A stretch of DNA of 64,000 nucleotides from Berberis thunbergii (GCA_003290165.1 QNQO01005822.1:248001-312000), one strand, 5' to 3'; counted from the first letter of the stretch, positions 11,330 through 24,100 are shown. The notes: generated by a model not told the origin, from the sequence alone. A program made the numbers and translations.

Positions 11330-13831
11330 ATTCACCCCTCATCGGGAAGAAAGTCAGATACAACATAACTAGATTTTGCAGGGGACGAAGTAGAAGACAT
11401 ATCTATAGGTGTTGCTTCTCGATCCTCCTCATCAGAGCCTTCTTCTTCTTCAAACAAATCGGAGGTCGCCCCAAACTCTGCATATGCAGTCTCTTTATAA
11501 TAGGAGAGATCTCAATCGAGATGCTCCTCATTCATCAGATGCAACACCTCCAGCCTTCCATGCATGACTCTGCTGAATTCAAACGTGTATTGGGCCTTGA
11601 GAAGCTTTTGCTCCCGCTCCTTTGATTCAATGAGCTCCTTCTTCAACCGCTTCAACTTGACCAATAGCATTTCAGTATTGGACTGCTCAGCACCCAGCTT
11701 ATCATTGACGATATTCAGCTCATTCTGTGCAAGAAGGAACTGCTCTCTAGCGATCCGTGCACTCTTGGCATTGAACTCAACGTCATCCTCCTTTTTTATC
11801 CTTTCAGCATGCAAAGCCTGCAGTTCAGCCTGCACTCTAGCCACAGTCTCACAAGCAAGCTGCAAGTCACGATGGAAAGGTTCAATTCTTTCTCGAACCA
11901 ATCCCTTGCGATCACTGCCCCCTCCAAGTCGGACTCAAACGCCTCCAAGTGAGCCTTCTAAGCCTTTAACCTAGTAGACCTGGACTTCGCGCCAATATCT
12001 GAGAGAGCTTTGAGTTGCTTCCTCAATGACTCAATCTCGTGGAAGGCATCAGAGTATGGCTTCTGCAAGTTTTCAAAGACTCGCTCTATGGTATACACTC
12101 TCTCACGAGCGGCCTCAAGTTCAATTCCAGTTGTGGTCACTTGATTCAGATATGACATCCCCAGCACAAGATGTTTCTGCACTTTATCTAAACGCCCTCC
12201 TAGCATTTTCCTCACTGGCTTCGAAGCGCAGTTCGCCAGCTAGTCATTCCACCTGCTGATATGCTTAATCGCAGCGTAAGAGATGTCAACCTTCTGATGC
12301 CAAACTTGGTTGCTCATCCTTATTACCTCTTGAGCAAACATACTGATCCGCGTATCCGAATGAAGATCATTCGGAACTGAAATCACCCTAGCACCGCCTT
12401 TAGCCATCTTCACTGCATGAGGGACCTCATCAACGACTTTCCCTTTGCTCGCAACAACTGGCTTTCTTTCACACGTCGATCAAAAAATAGTTGACAGAAA
12501 AAGGGAAGCGAATTATGCATTGGACCCGTTGTCAGTTGAATATGGAGACGAGAAACAAGATGGAGCACATTATGGGCAACAAGAAGGGGACCCTTCACCA
12601 TGAAGCCGACGATCAGACAACTCTTCGACGGGTTCGCGATCCAGAGAAAGGCGGATCTCAAAGTTCTTTATTGAAAAAGGACAACCATCTGAAGCTTCCA
12701 TATCTGCTTGCAACAATATTTTATTTAGAAACTCCGCCTGCTTGGTGCTCTGTTTGGTCACATCCTCCACACCAACCATTTGCAGATACTCTCTCTCCAA
12801 GTCTGGAAGGGAGATAGGGGCCACGGTCTGAGCATCACGCCCCCTAGAAACAACAATCTCACCAGGTTTTCGCCCGATAGCATCATGTCCCTCAGATGAG
12901 GCCTGCGGACAAACTTAGACAAAACACGAAACCTCTTCGAATGCACATGAGAAGGAAGCGCCTCATCTATTTTTGCCCTACTTGAAGGGCTTGGAACGTT
13001 GATCTTGGGAAGCTTCATCTTCCACAAACTAGACGTACCTTCAGGTTTTGGCTTCTTCACCCAAAAAAAATTTGGAGCCACGTGCCAATGAGCCCATAGA
13101 CCGCTGCGCTCGACATTAGAAGCTTAATGACATTCTCTACCTCTAGACAAGGCATGTCACGTAACACATCCAAAGTAGCCTTATTTTCAAAAGAAAATGG
13201 CGAAGTCTGGAATCTCTCTGCAAAAACCACAAAAAGTCAATTTAATATGCAGTTGACACAAACAAGATCGGAAAAGGAGTCAATTTACTCAGTGGTCCAA
13301 ATTCACGCTCGACCGGGCGACCAACAAGCTCAAAATACGTGGAGTCCGCAGGAGCCATGAAATAAAATTTCTACCATGATTTAAAATCATCACGTTGTTT
13401 GCTAAAGCAGTATGGTGACATTAGCACACACAACGTGCTCGTTTATCCGAGGAGAAGTGAACAATTGCATCACCCTCGAAGACACTCGGACACCAGCGTC
13501 CTTAGCCCTAATAAGAATGACAATCAAATTCTTATACCCGTTCCCCACACAAGTTGAGCGAGTGCAATGCCAAGGTGCGCCAGGAACTCCCAGATCTTCT
13601 CGATAACATGAAAGCGGACACCCGATTAAAGCATACCTCTGTGAAGACAGATAAACCCTTCAGGAGGGAACAATGGCATCAAATTGGTGCCCAAAGTGCC
13701 GAACACTAGATCATCAGGAATCTCGTACGTCATACGGAGGACTTCCGAATAAGATTTATAGAGCAACCTCTCCTAAAAAACTTATGGCCCTTGGAGAATA
13801 GTTCATCAGAAAGTTGAACCGAGCCCGCCAT
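11330..13831 (-). pseudogene. Antisense ORF of the Tat-like element, decayed
   Basis: Read on the - strand from an ATG near 13831 (MAGSVQLSDELFSK), pieces match the protein that Tat-lineage gypsy elements encode antisense near their 3' LTR. One segment near 13580-13720 has the pattern Y-E-I-P-D, P-P-E-G-F-I-C-L-H, F-L-A-H-L-G-I-A-L-A-Q-L. A second near 13260-13380 begins MAPADSTYFEL once an upstream frame change is allowed. A long coiled coil covers 12215-11512, with heptad-like Leu and Glu-rich stretches such as ELQALHAERIKKED. Several stops and shifts break it. Its role is unknown; regulation of the element has been suggested for relatives. Confidence 0.62.
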
Positions 13832-14121
13832 GAGAGAAAGTACAAGCTTTCAAATGTGAAGGTTAAACAAAGTTAAAAGCACAGCAGACAATACAACAAA
13901 GAAAAATCTCTGAGATCGAAAGAGTAAAGGAGTTATACTCCACATGCAGAAGATTTATATAGAAAACTAAACTCCTACCTTAACTGCTTTCAAGCTTACG
14001 CATGCTAAATTAATGTAATTTGTCACTCGAAGAAACCACTCAGACTCAATCATCATGACCGCACAGTTGCTTCATGAAATGACCTAGTGGCCGATAAGAC
14101 GACCCACTAACTCGGGGGAGT

Positions 14122-14810
14122 TGCTAATGATACATCAAACCGTCTTCCAATCAACACCATACACATGTCATGATAATCTCATCAACAGAATAAAGCAAAC
14201 TCGATTGCATACTCAATCCAGCGACGCCCAAACAACACTAAGCCCATTATTGGCAAGATCCATACAGTTGGATCCGAGTTGCAATAAGCCATTAAGCCCA
14301 CAAGTCATGCGGTCAGGCCCAATACTCGTAACACCTTTATGGCAAGTATCTAAGAGATCTGCCCAAGACAGACACAGACCAACAACACATTGGATTTGAC
14401 TAGGAAACATATATTAGAGTATAAGTCGGGCAAGGAAACTTTCTTGCATGAACAACACTCAGAAAGGAAAACCTCTCCCGCAGATGTAGGAGCATGAATG
14501 GTGTAGGGAAACTATACCAATGGGCAACTTTCAATTAGGAAATGTTCTCCACAGCAAGATCTATTTCCCTTAACTACGCCACCAAAGGCCTAGCCGAACA
14601 AGTACTCCTACACTATAAAAGGGAGATAAGGTCGATGAACTTGATGTACGCTAGATAATCCCAGATTACAGTTTTAAGCGTCTTGTAAGCCTTATCTAAC
14701 TTAAGCATCGGAGTGTGATCAGCCACCACACGATGGTCTTTGGCTCACGTTTGCTACCTATGCAGGTGTAGGTAAGCAGCAAGGAATGAAAACATGAATC
14801 AACTACATCA
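14122..14810 (+). repeat. 3' LTR of the Tat-like element (full-length form)
   Basis: It begins TGCTAATGATACATC and ends CTACATCA, followed by the target duplication CGTAC. It is 689 bp against 435 bp for the 5' LTR, because it keeps the block at about 14460-14720. That block contains a TATA-like word (CTATAAAAGGGAG near 14614), so it probably holds the promoter. Confidence 0.85.
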
Positions 14811-15626
14811 CGTACAATGCCATCAGGAATTGTCAAAACATCTTTCACAATATTTAACCCTCCGTCATTTTACATTCGAACCCACAAGTCGTGGTTACTT
14901 TTTAGCTCCAATAGTAGCTCATGTCCTACTTGCCCCCAACCAGTCTTCTCGTTGTAACCTAAGAAGTTTCCTATTCATTTGAATCCACAATGGCCATTGG
15001 CGAATACATTCTGAGTGTCCTCAACATAATCCCGAATCCACGAAGGAATTTGCTTCATAAATGTAGTTTTTCACTCAGCGCATTCTCTTTTGGCTTAGAA
15101 ACACTATCTTGACTTTTAAGCTCATCTTGTGTCTTTGCATAATCATGACCAAAGGGGTCCCTTTTGGTGGACTTCTCATGCTTAGACAATTTCTTCTTTT
15201 TAGGTCTCCCTTTACCATTTACAAGTTCAATTGGTTCAATTATGACATATGAATCAGGGCAACTCAAATCTAGCAGTTTCTTCTTCAATACCAACTGCTG
15301 ATCAAGAGTGGACTCTAAGAACTTTTGCTAAACAATGTCTACTACTGGATTTATAATCACATCCGCAGTTGCACGAAGAGGTGTTTTTCCAAGTTGCATC
15401 CAGTGCTTGTGTAACATAGATAGTGGAAGTTGACCATTAGGAGTGAAATATTGGGTTTTCATGAGTACAAAGCAAACCATGAGTAGTTCTCAGCACACAT
15501 CGACACTTGACTGAGTCGGTGCCCATAAATTCAGCATCATACCTACTAATTTCAGATAGTATCAAGTCAAGAGCCTTATGAGACACGAACCCATGAAAAT
15601 TTTCAAATAATGGAATAATATGTTTG

Positions 15627-15658
<32 letters not shown>

Positions 15659-17354
15659 CGTGGAACTTTTTTGAAGGAAACTTGAATATCTACAAGTTGG
15701 ACTTGGATCATGTCATGCATTTTTGTCCATACATTATAAAATGTCCCTTTGAGAATTCTCCAACATTTTCTTTAACCTAGAGTGTGTGACTTCAATGCGA
15801 CCAATTGTCTGTTGACTAGAATACATAAAATTGTCTATCTATGCATTCACAAAGAACTCTATATGCGAATACCAAACAATCCTCAAATAATACCCAAACA
15901 CTAGGGATGTGATGTCCATCTTCTCTCGAACTCAATAATGTCTTTGTTACATTCTTGCTCTATAGTTGGTCTAAACAAGACTAAGAAAGATTCAATAAAT
16001 TCATTCCATCCTTCATTATCCTCAAATTATTTATTTGCAATTTTTTCACATTTGTATTTATGTGCCACCTACACAACCACCTCCTTACTTCTGGAAAGAC
16101 TTGCTCAATGGCTTTGATCAACCCAAGCTCCCTATCAGTCATAAACAACTTTGGCAAGTTATCTGGCTCAAACACTCCCAGTAGTTTTTCTAATGCCCAA
16201 GTGTATGATTGTTCAGTTTCAGATGACATAAAACAACAACCAACATTGAAAGTCATGTCGGTTGACGTCATACCTACAACCTCAAATAGCAGCATCCTGT
16301 AGCGATTGGTTTTGTAGGTGCAGTCTATAAGCATCACCGTTGGGAAACATTTAGCCAGTAAAATTCACTTGGGATGACACCAGAAAATATTTGTTACTAT
16401 TATAATCATATACTGTATGCCACTCAATATAACCATTATCGCTCAACAAGTGCATTGTGGCCTGCAAATTTGTTTTGTCTTTCAATTGGAGTGTCTTTAG
16501 CTGCTGGATGACATTGTAAACAGTCTTCAAATATGACATATTGCTTGGGAACATCTATTTCAAACCAGACAATATGTACCGAGGGGCTACACTAAATGTG
16601 GACATGTTATGCAAATAAGTCATCTCAGCTTCATTCAGTCTCCCAGCAAATGAAATGGCCAAGAAAAGATTTTGATCGTGGATAAATGTGAGATCCACAG
16701 GTCACTTGCAACTTCTAACAATCATTACCTTGTGGAACCCTTCTCAACTGGAATGAGCACCTATACTTTTTTGAACTTGTCGATCAACCAACCTCCAATT
16801 TTTGCTTTTAATTTTGCTTGATCATTCCTCCCTTCTCACATCCCAAGTGGAGCATTCCTTTGCATCTGCTATCAACAAGTTCTGACTTTGTGATAATGAA
16901 AACAATGTTATTCTCACTAACAATACCTTGACACCAAGCTATCAAGGATGACTTTGATGAGAATACCTACAAAAAAATAATGCATACTAACGTTAGGAAT
17001 ACTAATCAATGAACTTGTGAAACAAAATTAAAAAATGCTATGCCCACAATAATTAATCTCATCTCTTCTGTCATAAACAAGTCGCCATTATCAACTTCCT
17101 ATTCTAGTGCTTGTTCATCATTCGCTTTAGCATCATCCTTCTACATTAAGTATATAAAATATTATTCTAATCATATACTAAGTAAGGTAATGAATAAAAT
17201 CATTAAAGGAAAAAGTTTACCTCTAGAAGGTTCGTATATTCCAAATATGTTTTAAGTGTCTTCGAGTCCTCTAGATTATGTGAATGTATCTTGAAATCGA
17301 TTAGATCGGCGATGACATTTTGTGCACAAAATAACAACAACAATAACAACAACG
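14811..17354 (-). pseudogene. MULE transposase with FAR1-like N-terminus and start of OTU domain
   Basis: Reading on the - strand: a FAR1/MuDR-like binding region lies near 17010-16800 (SENNIVFIITKSELVDSR). A linker follows (AGRLNEAEMTYLHNM, VAPRYIL) near 16650-16560. The MULE transposase core is at 16554-15981, with the first Asp in LIDCTYKTNRYRML, the second in FMTDRELGLIKA and the conserved CRWHINTNV. After a long (A)n tract (T run at 15627-15655 on +) and stops, the OTU domain begins near 15060. It reads SWIRDYV, then NGHCGF, which keeps the catalytic Cys. It is cut by the retrotransposon at 14810. In-frame stops occur, for example just before 16554 and after NGHCGFK. Dead copy. Confidence 0.75.
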
Positions 17355-17763
17355 CGCTACACCAAAATGGGTAATTAACAACGTCTATATTTTTTAATTT
17401 GTAACTCTTCATTGTGTTACAAGTCTTGTAACAAAAACAAAATTACGAATTATTGAGTTGAGTTACTAAAAATAAATTAGTAATTTTAATAAATAATATT
17501 ATTTATAAAAATAAAAATACTTATGTCTTTGATGAGATTTTATTTATTTAAAGAACTAGGGTTCCATTTCGTGTGATTGCCTTCTTTCAACTCCATTAAC
17601 TTTCTCTACTTTTGATCAGAAGCCAAGGTTTCGTGCTTCTCTTATCAAACCAAGCATTCAACCAAAATTGTTTCATGTGATTTCAGTCTCTCAAACTCAA
17701 ATTCATGCAAAACGGAGTCGAAACGATATTTGTCCCTCCCGAGAAATTTTTTTGATGAATTAG

Positions 17764-18053
17764 TAATAGATACCTTGGCCTTTTGATTGGAGATCAAACC
17801 ACCTAGATCCTTTGATTGGGGATCAGCCACCAATAAACTAAAATAAAAACTTGTATTGCTTGCCTAAACTCTATTACATCATATTATTTATAACTGAAAG
17901 CAAAAATAATACTTCCTAATTAAATTCAAACCTAATTCTAATCAAACAATAACTCCTAATTCAAAACAAGCTAATATTCCCTAAAATATAATATTGTTCT
18001 AACTAAGACATTTTAATCTCAAGTAAATACTAAATAGGATTAGCATCCTAACA
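17764..18053 (-). repeat. 3' LTR of the Reina-like element
   Basis: It pairs with 22869-23150. Shared words include ACCACCTAGATCCTTTGATT, CTTGTATTGCTTGCCTAAAC and AAGACATTTTAATCTCAA. An insertion of about 11 bp (near 17875) and scattered substitutions distinguish the pair. Just inside lies the purine-rich GGCGGTGTGGGA tract (- strand) expected as a polypurine tract. Confidence 0.87.
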
Positions 18054-18082
18054 TCCCACACCGCCTGAAACAAGGCTTGTCC

Positions 18083-19240
18083 TCAAGCCTGAAAATCTGG
18101 AAATCGTACACGAAACTGCTCGTAGTCTTCCCAAGTAGCTTCCTCAACGGGACGGCCAGTCCACTTGATAAGCCAGCGTGTAACGAGCTTATTATTGCGT
18201 TCAAATAATCCTTGATCAAGTAGTTTCTCCGGGACCCATGAGCATTCATTGGCAAGAGTAGGTAAAATTGGGTCCGGAGTAATACCATTACCTAACTTCT
18301 TCTTTAAAAGATAAACATGGAAAATGGGGTAGATACGAGACACAGTCGGAAGATCAAGTTTGTAAGCCACTGAACCGATCTTTTCAAGGATTCGAAAAGG
18401 CCCATGAAACTTGGGAGAGAGCTTAGAGTAATTCTGAGATGCAGTGTGGGATTGTCGATATGGTTGCAGTCGTAAGAAAACCCAATCATTAACTTCAAAA
18501 TGGCGCTCAGTGTGCTTACCATCAGCATATATTTTCATACAGTCCTGAGTCTGATGAAGGTTATCCTTGAGAACTTGCAGAGTGTGATCACGGTCTCGTA
18601 AAACAAGGTCAACGACATGAACCGCGGTGCTACCAGGTATATAGGTTGAGATCTTCGGAGGTGGCCGACTATAAACAGCTTCAAAGGGAGTCATTTTGAT
18701 TGCACTATGATATAAAGTATTGTACCACCATTCTGCCCAAGGTAACCATTTTTTCCAACGGCTAAGATGATGACTAGCAAAACATCGAAGATAACACTCT
18801 AAGGTACGACTGGTAACTTCAGTATGACCATCAGTTTGGGGTTGATAGGCTGAACTACGACATAATTGAGTATCTTGCATCTCAAAAAAGGCCTCCCAAA
18901 AGTTACTTAAGACAATCGGATCACGGTCGCTCACAATAAAACGAGGCATACCATGGAGGCGAGTAATATCCCGCAAAAAGACTTCAGCAACTGAGGCTGC
19001 GGTGTAAGGATGAGCCAAAGAACTAAAGTGCGCATACTTGGACAGACGATCAACAACGACCACAATCGTAGATTTGCAATTGGACATTGGTAATCCATCA
19101 ATAAAATCCATAGAAATATCTAACCAAATATTGTCGAGTATTGGTAAGGGATTAAGCAACCCAGGAGGAGAAAAAACTTCACTTTTATTCTGTTGGCAGA
19201 TATCACAATGAGAAATAAATAACTTTACAACAGCTTTCAT
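18083..19240 (-). CDS. Integrase-chromodomain frame, Reina-like element
   Basis: This 385-codon stretch is the longest intact part of the pol gene. It starts after the His/Cys finger (finger Cys pair CDICQQNK near the start) and carries the DD35E core described for the polyprotein. A C-terminal chromodomain follows, which in this lineage steers integration toward particular chromatin. The Met start is only the first ATG after an upstream break, so this is a fragment, not an independent gene. Confidence 0.7.
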   Translation of the reverse strand: MKAVVKLFISHCDICQQNKSEVFSPPGLLNPLPILDNIWLDISMDFIDGLPMSNCKSTIVVVVDRLSKYAHFSSLAHPYTAASVAEVFLRDITRLHGMPRFIVSDRDPIVLSNFWEAFFEMQDTQLCRSSAYQPQTDGHTEVTSRTLECYLRCFASHHLSRWKKWLPWAEWWYNTLYHSAIKMTPFEAVYSRPPPKISTYIPGSTAVHVVDLVLRDRDHTLQVLKDNLHQTQDCMKIYADGKHTERHFEVNDWVFLRLQPYRQSHTASQNYSKLSPKFHGPFRILEKIGSVAYKLDLPTVSRIYPIFHVYLLKKKLGNGITPDPILPTLANECSWVPEKLLDQGLFERNNKLVTRWLIKWTGRPVEEATWEDYEQFRVRFPDFQA

Positions 19241-22240
19241 ACCAGGTCAGTAAAAATTATGTTGAAGACGTTTATATGTGCAGAGAAAACTGGAATGGCC
19301 CCCAGTAGGCGAGGAATGGAACTCATGTAAAAGTTTAGAACACCAAGATGATGATGGAACTACCACAAGTCGACCTTTATAGCGAAGAATACCATGCTCA
19401 TATGAATAATGTGGTCGAGGAGATGATTGTTGACAACTATCAATAACAGTACACATGGAAGGATCAAGATGACACTCCCGACTAATTTCATCAACACTGA
19501 AAATGCCGGAGAAGATAGAGTCAACAAAGAACTGTTGGAAGGCAAGCGAGAAAGTGCATCTGCAGCTTGATTGACGAAACCAGAATGATAAATGATTTCA
19601 TAGTCATATCCAAGTATTTAGAGAGCCACTTTTGTTGTTCAAGAGAGGAAAGTCGTTGGTCCATAAAATATTTGAGACTACGATGATCTGTATAGATTTT
19701 GAAGTGCCGACCCAGGAGATAAGGCCGCCATTTCTGTACTATAGCAACAATAGCTAACATTTCCTTATCATAAATGGACATGTTCAAATTGCGTCCAGAA
19801 AGACCTTTACTGAAATACGCAAGGGGACAACCTCTTTGCATAAGTACCGATCCAATGCCACCATGAGACGCGTCACATTCAATATAAATTCAGCATTGAA
19901 ATCAGGAAGAGCTGGTACGGGGGTAGAAGTTAAGGTTGTTTTAAGAGCAGAAAAAAACTTGGAGGCATCATCATTACAGATAAAATAATCTGTCTTTAAT
20001 AACTGGGTCAAAGGAGCACTAATCTTACCATAATCGAGAACAAATTTACGGTAGTACCCGGTGAGTCCAAGAAACCCACGAAGATCCCAAAGAAGAAGGA
20101 CACGGCCAGGAGACAACACTCATAATTTTATCATCATCAACTGCAACACCAAGCCTTGAAATAATATGCCCAAGATACCCAATAGAGGATTGAGCAAAAG
20201 AACACTTGGACGCTTTGGAAAAAATCTTATGAGTACGCAATAGCCCAAAGACAATAGAAAGACGGTGAAGGTGATAAAAGAGTGAGGCACTATACACCAA
20301 TATATCATCGAAGAAAACTACGACAAAGTTACGCAAGTGAGGACGAAAAATTTCATTCATCAAACTTTGAAAAGTAGCTGGGGCATTGCTCAACCTGAAA
20401 GGCATAACCAAAAGCTCATAGTGACCTTCATGTGTGCGAAAAGCCGTCTTGGAAATATCCGGTTCATGAACCCGAATTTGGTGATAACCTGAGCGTAAAT
20501 TAAGCTTAGAAAACACCGATGCGCTGTGCAGTTCATCCAATAATTCATCCACAATCGAAATTGGAAAGCGAACCTTAATAGTGATTTTATTAAGGGTTCA
20601 ATAGTCAACACACATGCGCCAAGAACCATCACCAAGAGAATCGGTGAAGAATAAGGGCTAGTACTGGTTCGAATAAGGCCCGCAGCCTTCAATTCAGATA
20701 CAACTTTATCAATTTCAGCCTTTTGAAAGTGAGGATAACGATATGGCCGAACATTTACTAAAGAAGCATCAGATAAAATCGGAATATGGTGATCATGTGC
20801 TCGGGCGGGGGGAAGGGTTTTGGGATTGCCAAAGACATCCGAAAATTCAGCGATAAGTGGTTGAACGACAGTTGGAATGGAAGCGCCCAGGTCAACTTCC
20901 TGAGTTAACTATAAAAGAATGTGGTGACGTTTTTATCGTAAAGAACGATGGACTAGGGCGTTATCCATGAACATGACCATAGGAGAATTGTCGCCAATTA
21001 ATGTATAAGTACTATTTGCCACCGAGAAGGTCATAATCAGCTTGGAAAAGTCCCAAGTAATAACACCCAAAAAGCGAAGCCATTCAACACTTAGAACCAC
21101 ATCACATCCAGTGATACTCAGAAGGAAAAATGGTCGTGGAACTCATAATCCTGTAATTTAAGGGAAACATCCCGACAAGAGCCTGGACTATGCAATTGGC
21201 CACCATTCGCAATCATGACGTGTAAAACATCATCTTTGTGGATTGGATAACCACATTGTTTGGCAAAAGATGGGTGCAAAAAATTATGAGTTGAACTAGA
21301 ATCAACAATGACAGTGACAGTCATGCATTTTAATTGCCCAGTGATACGCATGGTTTCAGGTAGTGGGGGCCCCGAGAAGAGCATGAAGAGAAATCTCTAG
21401 ACGAGGTTCAGATAAAGTATGATCCGGAATAGGAGGCTCAACATCAGAATCATTTTCTTCTTCTTCATTACCCTCGAGGAGCAAAACGTGAGGCTGAGGA
21501 CAACGATGGCCACACTTATATACTTCATCACAGTTAAAGCAAAGTTCGTTGGCACAACGTTCTTGTTGTTCAGCCCATGACATACGTTTAACACCTGGTG
21601 GTACACTAGTAACAAACTTTGAAGAATTTGTAGCAGTGACAGGGTTAGCAAATTTTCGGACAAGCCCTTTAGATCGAGTAGCATTAATGGCATCATCTTG
21701 ACATAAAGCCAACTCAAAAGCATGTGTAATATTGGTAGGGTGTAGCATCCAAACTCCTGCTTGAATATCAACACGCAAAACCGATAGAAAAATGCTAATT
21801 GATTAGATTCAGACAAACCTGGCACCAAATTAGAGAGCTTCTCGAACTCGATAATAAATTAACAAATTGTGCCTCATTGTACTAACTTGGAAAGATAACT
21901 ACACAGATCGATATATTCGCGAGAGCCAAAGCAAGAGCAAAAAGCTTTCGAAAACTGTTGCCAAGTTAATGTCCCAGTGATTGGCGAATCCATCGGTACC
22001 AAGAGTTGGCATCACCTTGAAGGTGAAGAGTGGCAATGGGAAACATCTGTTCGCTAGAAAGGGCGGTGAGTTCCTGGTACTGCTCGACCTGAAATAACCA
22101 ACCATACGGATCAATTCCATCGAAACGGGGTAAATCGATATGGAGACCCTTGCCAGAAATAAAAATAATTGGCCGTTGTGGTTCCGGTGAACGTATGGTG
22201 CTGGGCGATATGGCTGGAGATTCCTTAATGCCTTTAGAAT
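18083..22240 (-). pseudogene. Gag-pol polyprotein of the Reina-like element, broken
   Basis: Read on the - strand. Gag (about 22240-21500) has PRFDGIDPYGWLFQVEQY and a CFNCDEVYKCGHRC knuckle. The protease near 21300 reads VIVDSSSTHNFL, where the family has D-S-G-S-T, so the catalytic Gly is Ser. Reverse transcriptase (20692-20046) has KLNLRSGYHQIRV and the polymerase box VVFFDDILVYS. RNase H (20119-19521) has GLTGYYRKFV, IYDKEMLAIV and FKIYTDHRSLKYF. Integrase (19456-18083) has a His/Cys finger and core residues Asp (SMDFIDGLP), Asp (VSDRDP) and Glu (TDGHTEVTSR). It ends in a chromodomain (WLIKWTGRPVEEATWEDYEQ). Frameshifts near 20550, 20050, 19840 and 19520 break the polyprotein. Confidence 0.87.
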
Positions 22241-22868
22241 AGTGGCATTATTGGTCTAAAGTGTGTGGAAGTAGGATGAGATCCCGACAACTTGAGTAGT
22301 AAGCTCATCGACTTTCTCTGGTAATTTAGCCACGATCATTATAAAAAGGAGGGTTGTTGATGTGGTGTGAATATCCGAAAGAAAATTAAGGGACAGACTG
22401 GAGTCACCAAACAATACTGTGTGGTGTGAATAGCCAAAGGAGTTAATATCAGAAACTCCTTCTTTCTCCACGCGTTTTTGCTAGTGTGCAGTGATGCGCT
22501 CGGGCTGATTACTGATCTGTGCGTGGAATGGAGGTTGTTGTGATGATGTCGAGGTGGGGTTTTTGTTGTGGATTAAAATCTGTGAGGTGGGAAGGTGAGG
22601 AAATAGTGTTGTTGAAGGCGTTTGTAATTACGATGAATGAAGGGAACTATTACGATGAAGGTGATTGTCATGAAGGTAGGGAACTGTTGCGGTGAAGGTA
22701 CATAATTGCGATGAAGTGGTTGTTGTTGTGGGGAGGGAACTGTTAGCGATGCATTGAAGGGTGGTTGTTATGAAGTTGTTGGTGATGCGCGAGGAAGGTG
22801 ATGGCCGGTGAAGAATGAAGTAACAATAATGTTTTTTGGCTCAGAATCGATGATGCTTTGATACCAGA

Positions 22869-23150
22869 TAATAGAGACCTTGACATTTTGATTGGAGATT
22901 AAACCACCTAGATCCTTTGATTGGGGATCAACTACCAATAAATTAAACTAAAAACTTGTATTGCTTGCCTAAACTCTATATATTTATAACTGAAAGCAAA
23001 AGTAATACCTTCTAATTGAATTCAAACCTAATTTTAATCAAACAATAACTCATGATTCAAAACAAGCTAACGTTTTCTAAAATAAAATATTATTTTAACT
23101 AAGACATTTTAATCTCAAAGTAAATATTAAATATGATCGACATCCCAACA
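22869..23150 (-). repeat. 5' LTR of the Reina-like element
   Basis: It pairs with 17764-18053 and is followed (on the - strand) almost at once by the TGGTATCAAAGC primer site. It lacks about 11 bp present in the other LTR. Its outer end abuts the ATTAG duplication. Confidence 0.87.
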
Positions 23151-23155
23151 ATTAG

Positions 23156-24030
23156 GGTCGATGGAGAATAGCGAAAAGGGATCGAAACGACAAGTAAAGA
23201 TGAGAAAATGCGAAGTGATCCTTTGAATTCAACAAGAAAAGAAGAAGAAATCTGAACCAATGATTCGTTCAGTTTCATGGACTTTTAACATCTCTCTCTT
23301 TGGTACGTTCAATCACTTTGATCCTCTTGATTTTGATCAGTTGTGTTTGTATTCGAATCGATCGAAGCAAAGGAATCGAAGCATAGGAGAATTCAATTTC
23401 AACTATCAAAGTTCTCGAATGTGTGTAGTAAAGTAGAGTGATTTCGTGGCGAGAAATGAGAATCCAATTTCAACTATCAATCGTGTGACATCTTTCTCTT
23501 TGGTACGTTCAATCTATCTCTATAGATTCATGTTCTTCTCTTCTTATGTTAGATCTCTTAGTACAACGAAACAAAACTACAATTAGATCTATCTCATTAG
23601 AGAGATAGGTTTTTCGGTGTGGAATTTGTGTGTTTGATTGAATTAATAAGATTTGTTCATGCCTGTTGCAGTTTCATTTTATGACTAGAAATTTTGCCTT
23701 TTTTGGTGTAATTGATCGAATTCTGTGAAAATATGTTCAAAGTCTGGAAATAGCAGAAATGTAGAATTCGTGTTGTTGATCAACTTTGTGGTAGAAACTT
23801 TCAATTCTTGCGAAATTTCAGCAAATCATTTGCCCAGAACAATATTGTCGTTGATGAATCTTCTAAAGGTACAAACACAAGTAAAGAAACCCATCATAAA
23901 GAGTAAATCAATAGCCCAGAACAATATTTTTTGAAATGTGGTATGTTTTGCTTAGTTCTAGCTTTGTGTCTGTTCTTGTGATTGCTTTGAAGATGGATGA
24001 TTTCGTTCGACCACGTAGTATAACGATTTG
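23156..24030. other. CACTA interior, unassigned
   Basis: No gene recognised. Two short direct repeats occur: CTCTTTGGTACGTTCAATC at about 23300 and 23500, and CAATTTCAACTATCAA at about 23393 and 23466. These may be decayed 5' untranslated or intron sequence of the captured receptor kinase. Confidence 0.4.
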
Positions 24031-24100
24031 GTTTTCCTGTTGTTTTTCGTTACAGATTCAATGTTAAAGTTTTATGAAGAAGAGATACTGCCCTTATTAG

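Larger units (their letters stand above)
5841..14810 (+). mobile_element. Non-autonomous Tat-like Ty3/gypsy retrotransposon with antisense ORF
   Basis: The element is bounded by 5-bp duplications CGTAC (5836-5840 and 14811-14815). Its 5' LTR is 5841-6275 and its 3' LTR 14122-14810; both begin TG and end CA. A primer-site-like GTTTGGTGTCGTCCGTGGGA follows the 5' LTR, and a purine tract (CTCGGGGGAG) precedes the 3' LTR. Gag and a protease-like region are present, but no reverse transcriptase, RNase H or integrase is visible. The 3' half instead carries a tandem repeat block and a decayed antisense frame. This is the layout of pol-less Tat-lineage derivatives, which would be mobilised by a relative. 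It sits inside the MULE OTU domain. Confidence 0.85.
17764..23150 (-). mobile_element. Reina-like chromodomain Ty3/gypsy retrotransposon
   Basis: Perfect 5-bp duplications ATTAG flank it (17759-17763 and 23151-23155). The LTRs are 17764-18053 (3' LTR) and 22869-23150 (5' LTR). On the - strand each starts TGTTRGGATG and ends near CTATTA. The primer site at 22855-22866 reads TGGTATCAAAGC on the - strand, which fits initiator Met-tRNA. The size of 5.39 kb, short LTRs and a C-terminal chromodomain suggest the Reina group. Frameshifts in gag and pol make it inactive, while the integrase frame remains open. It is nested in the CACTA element. Confidence 0.88.
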
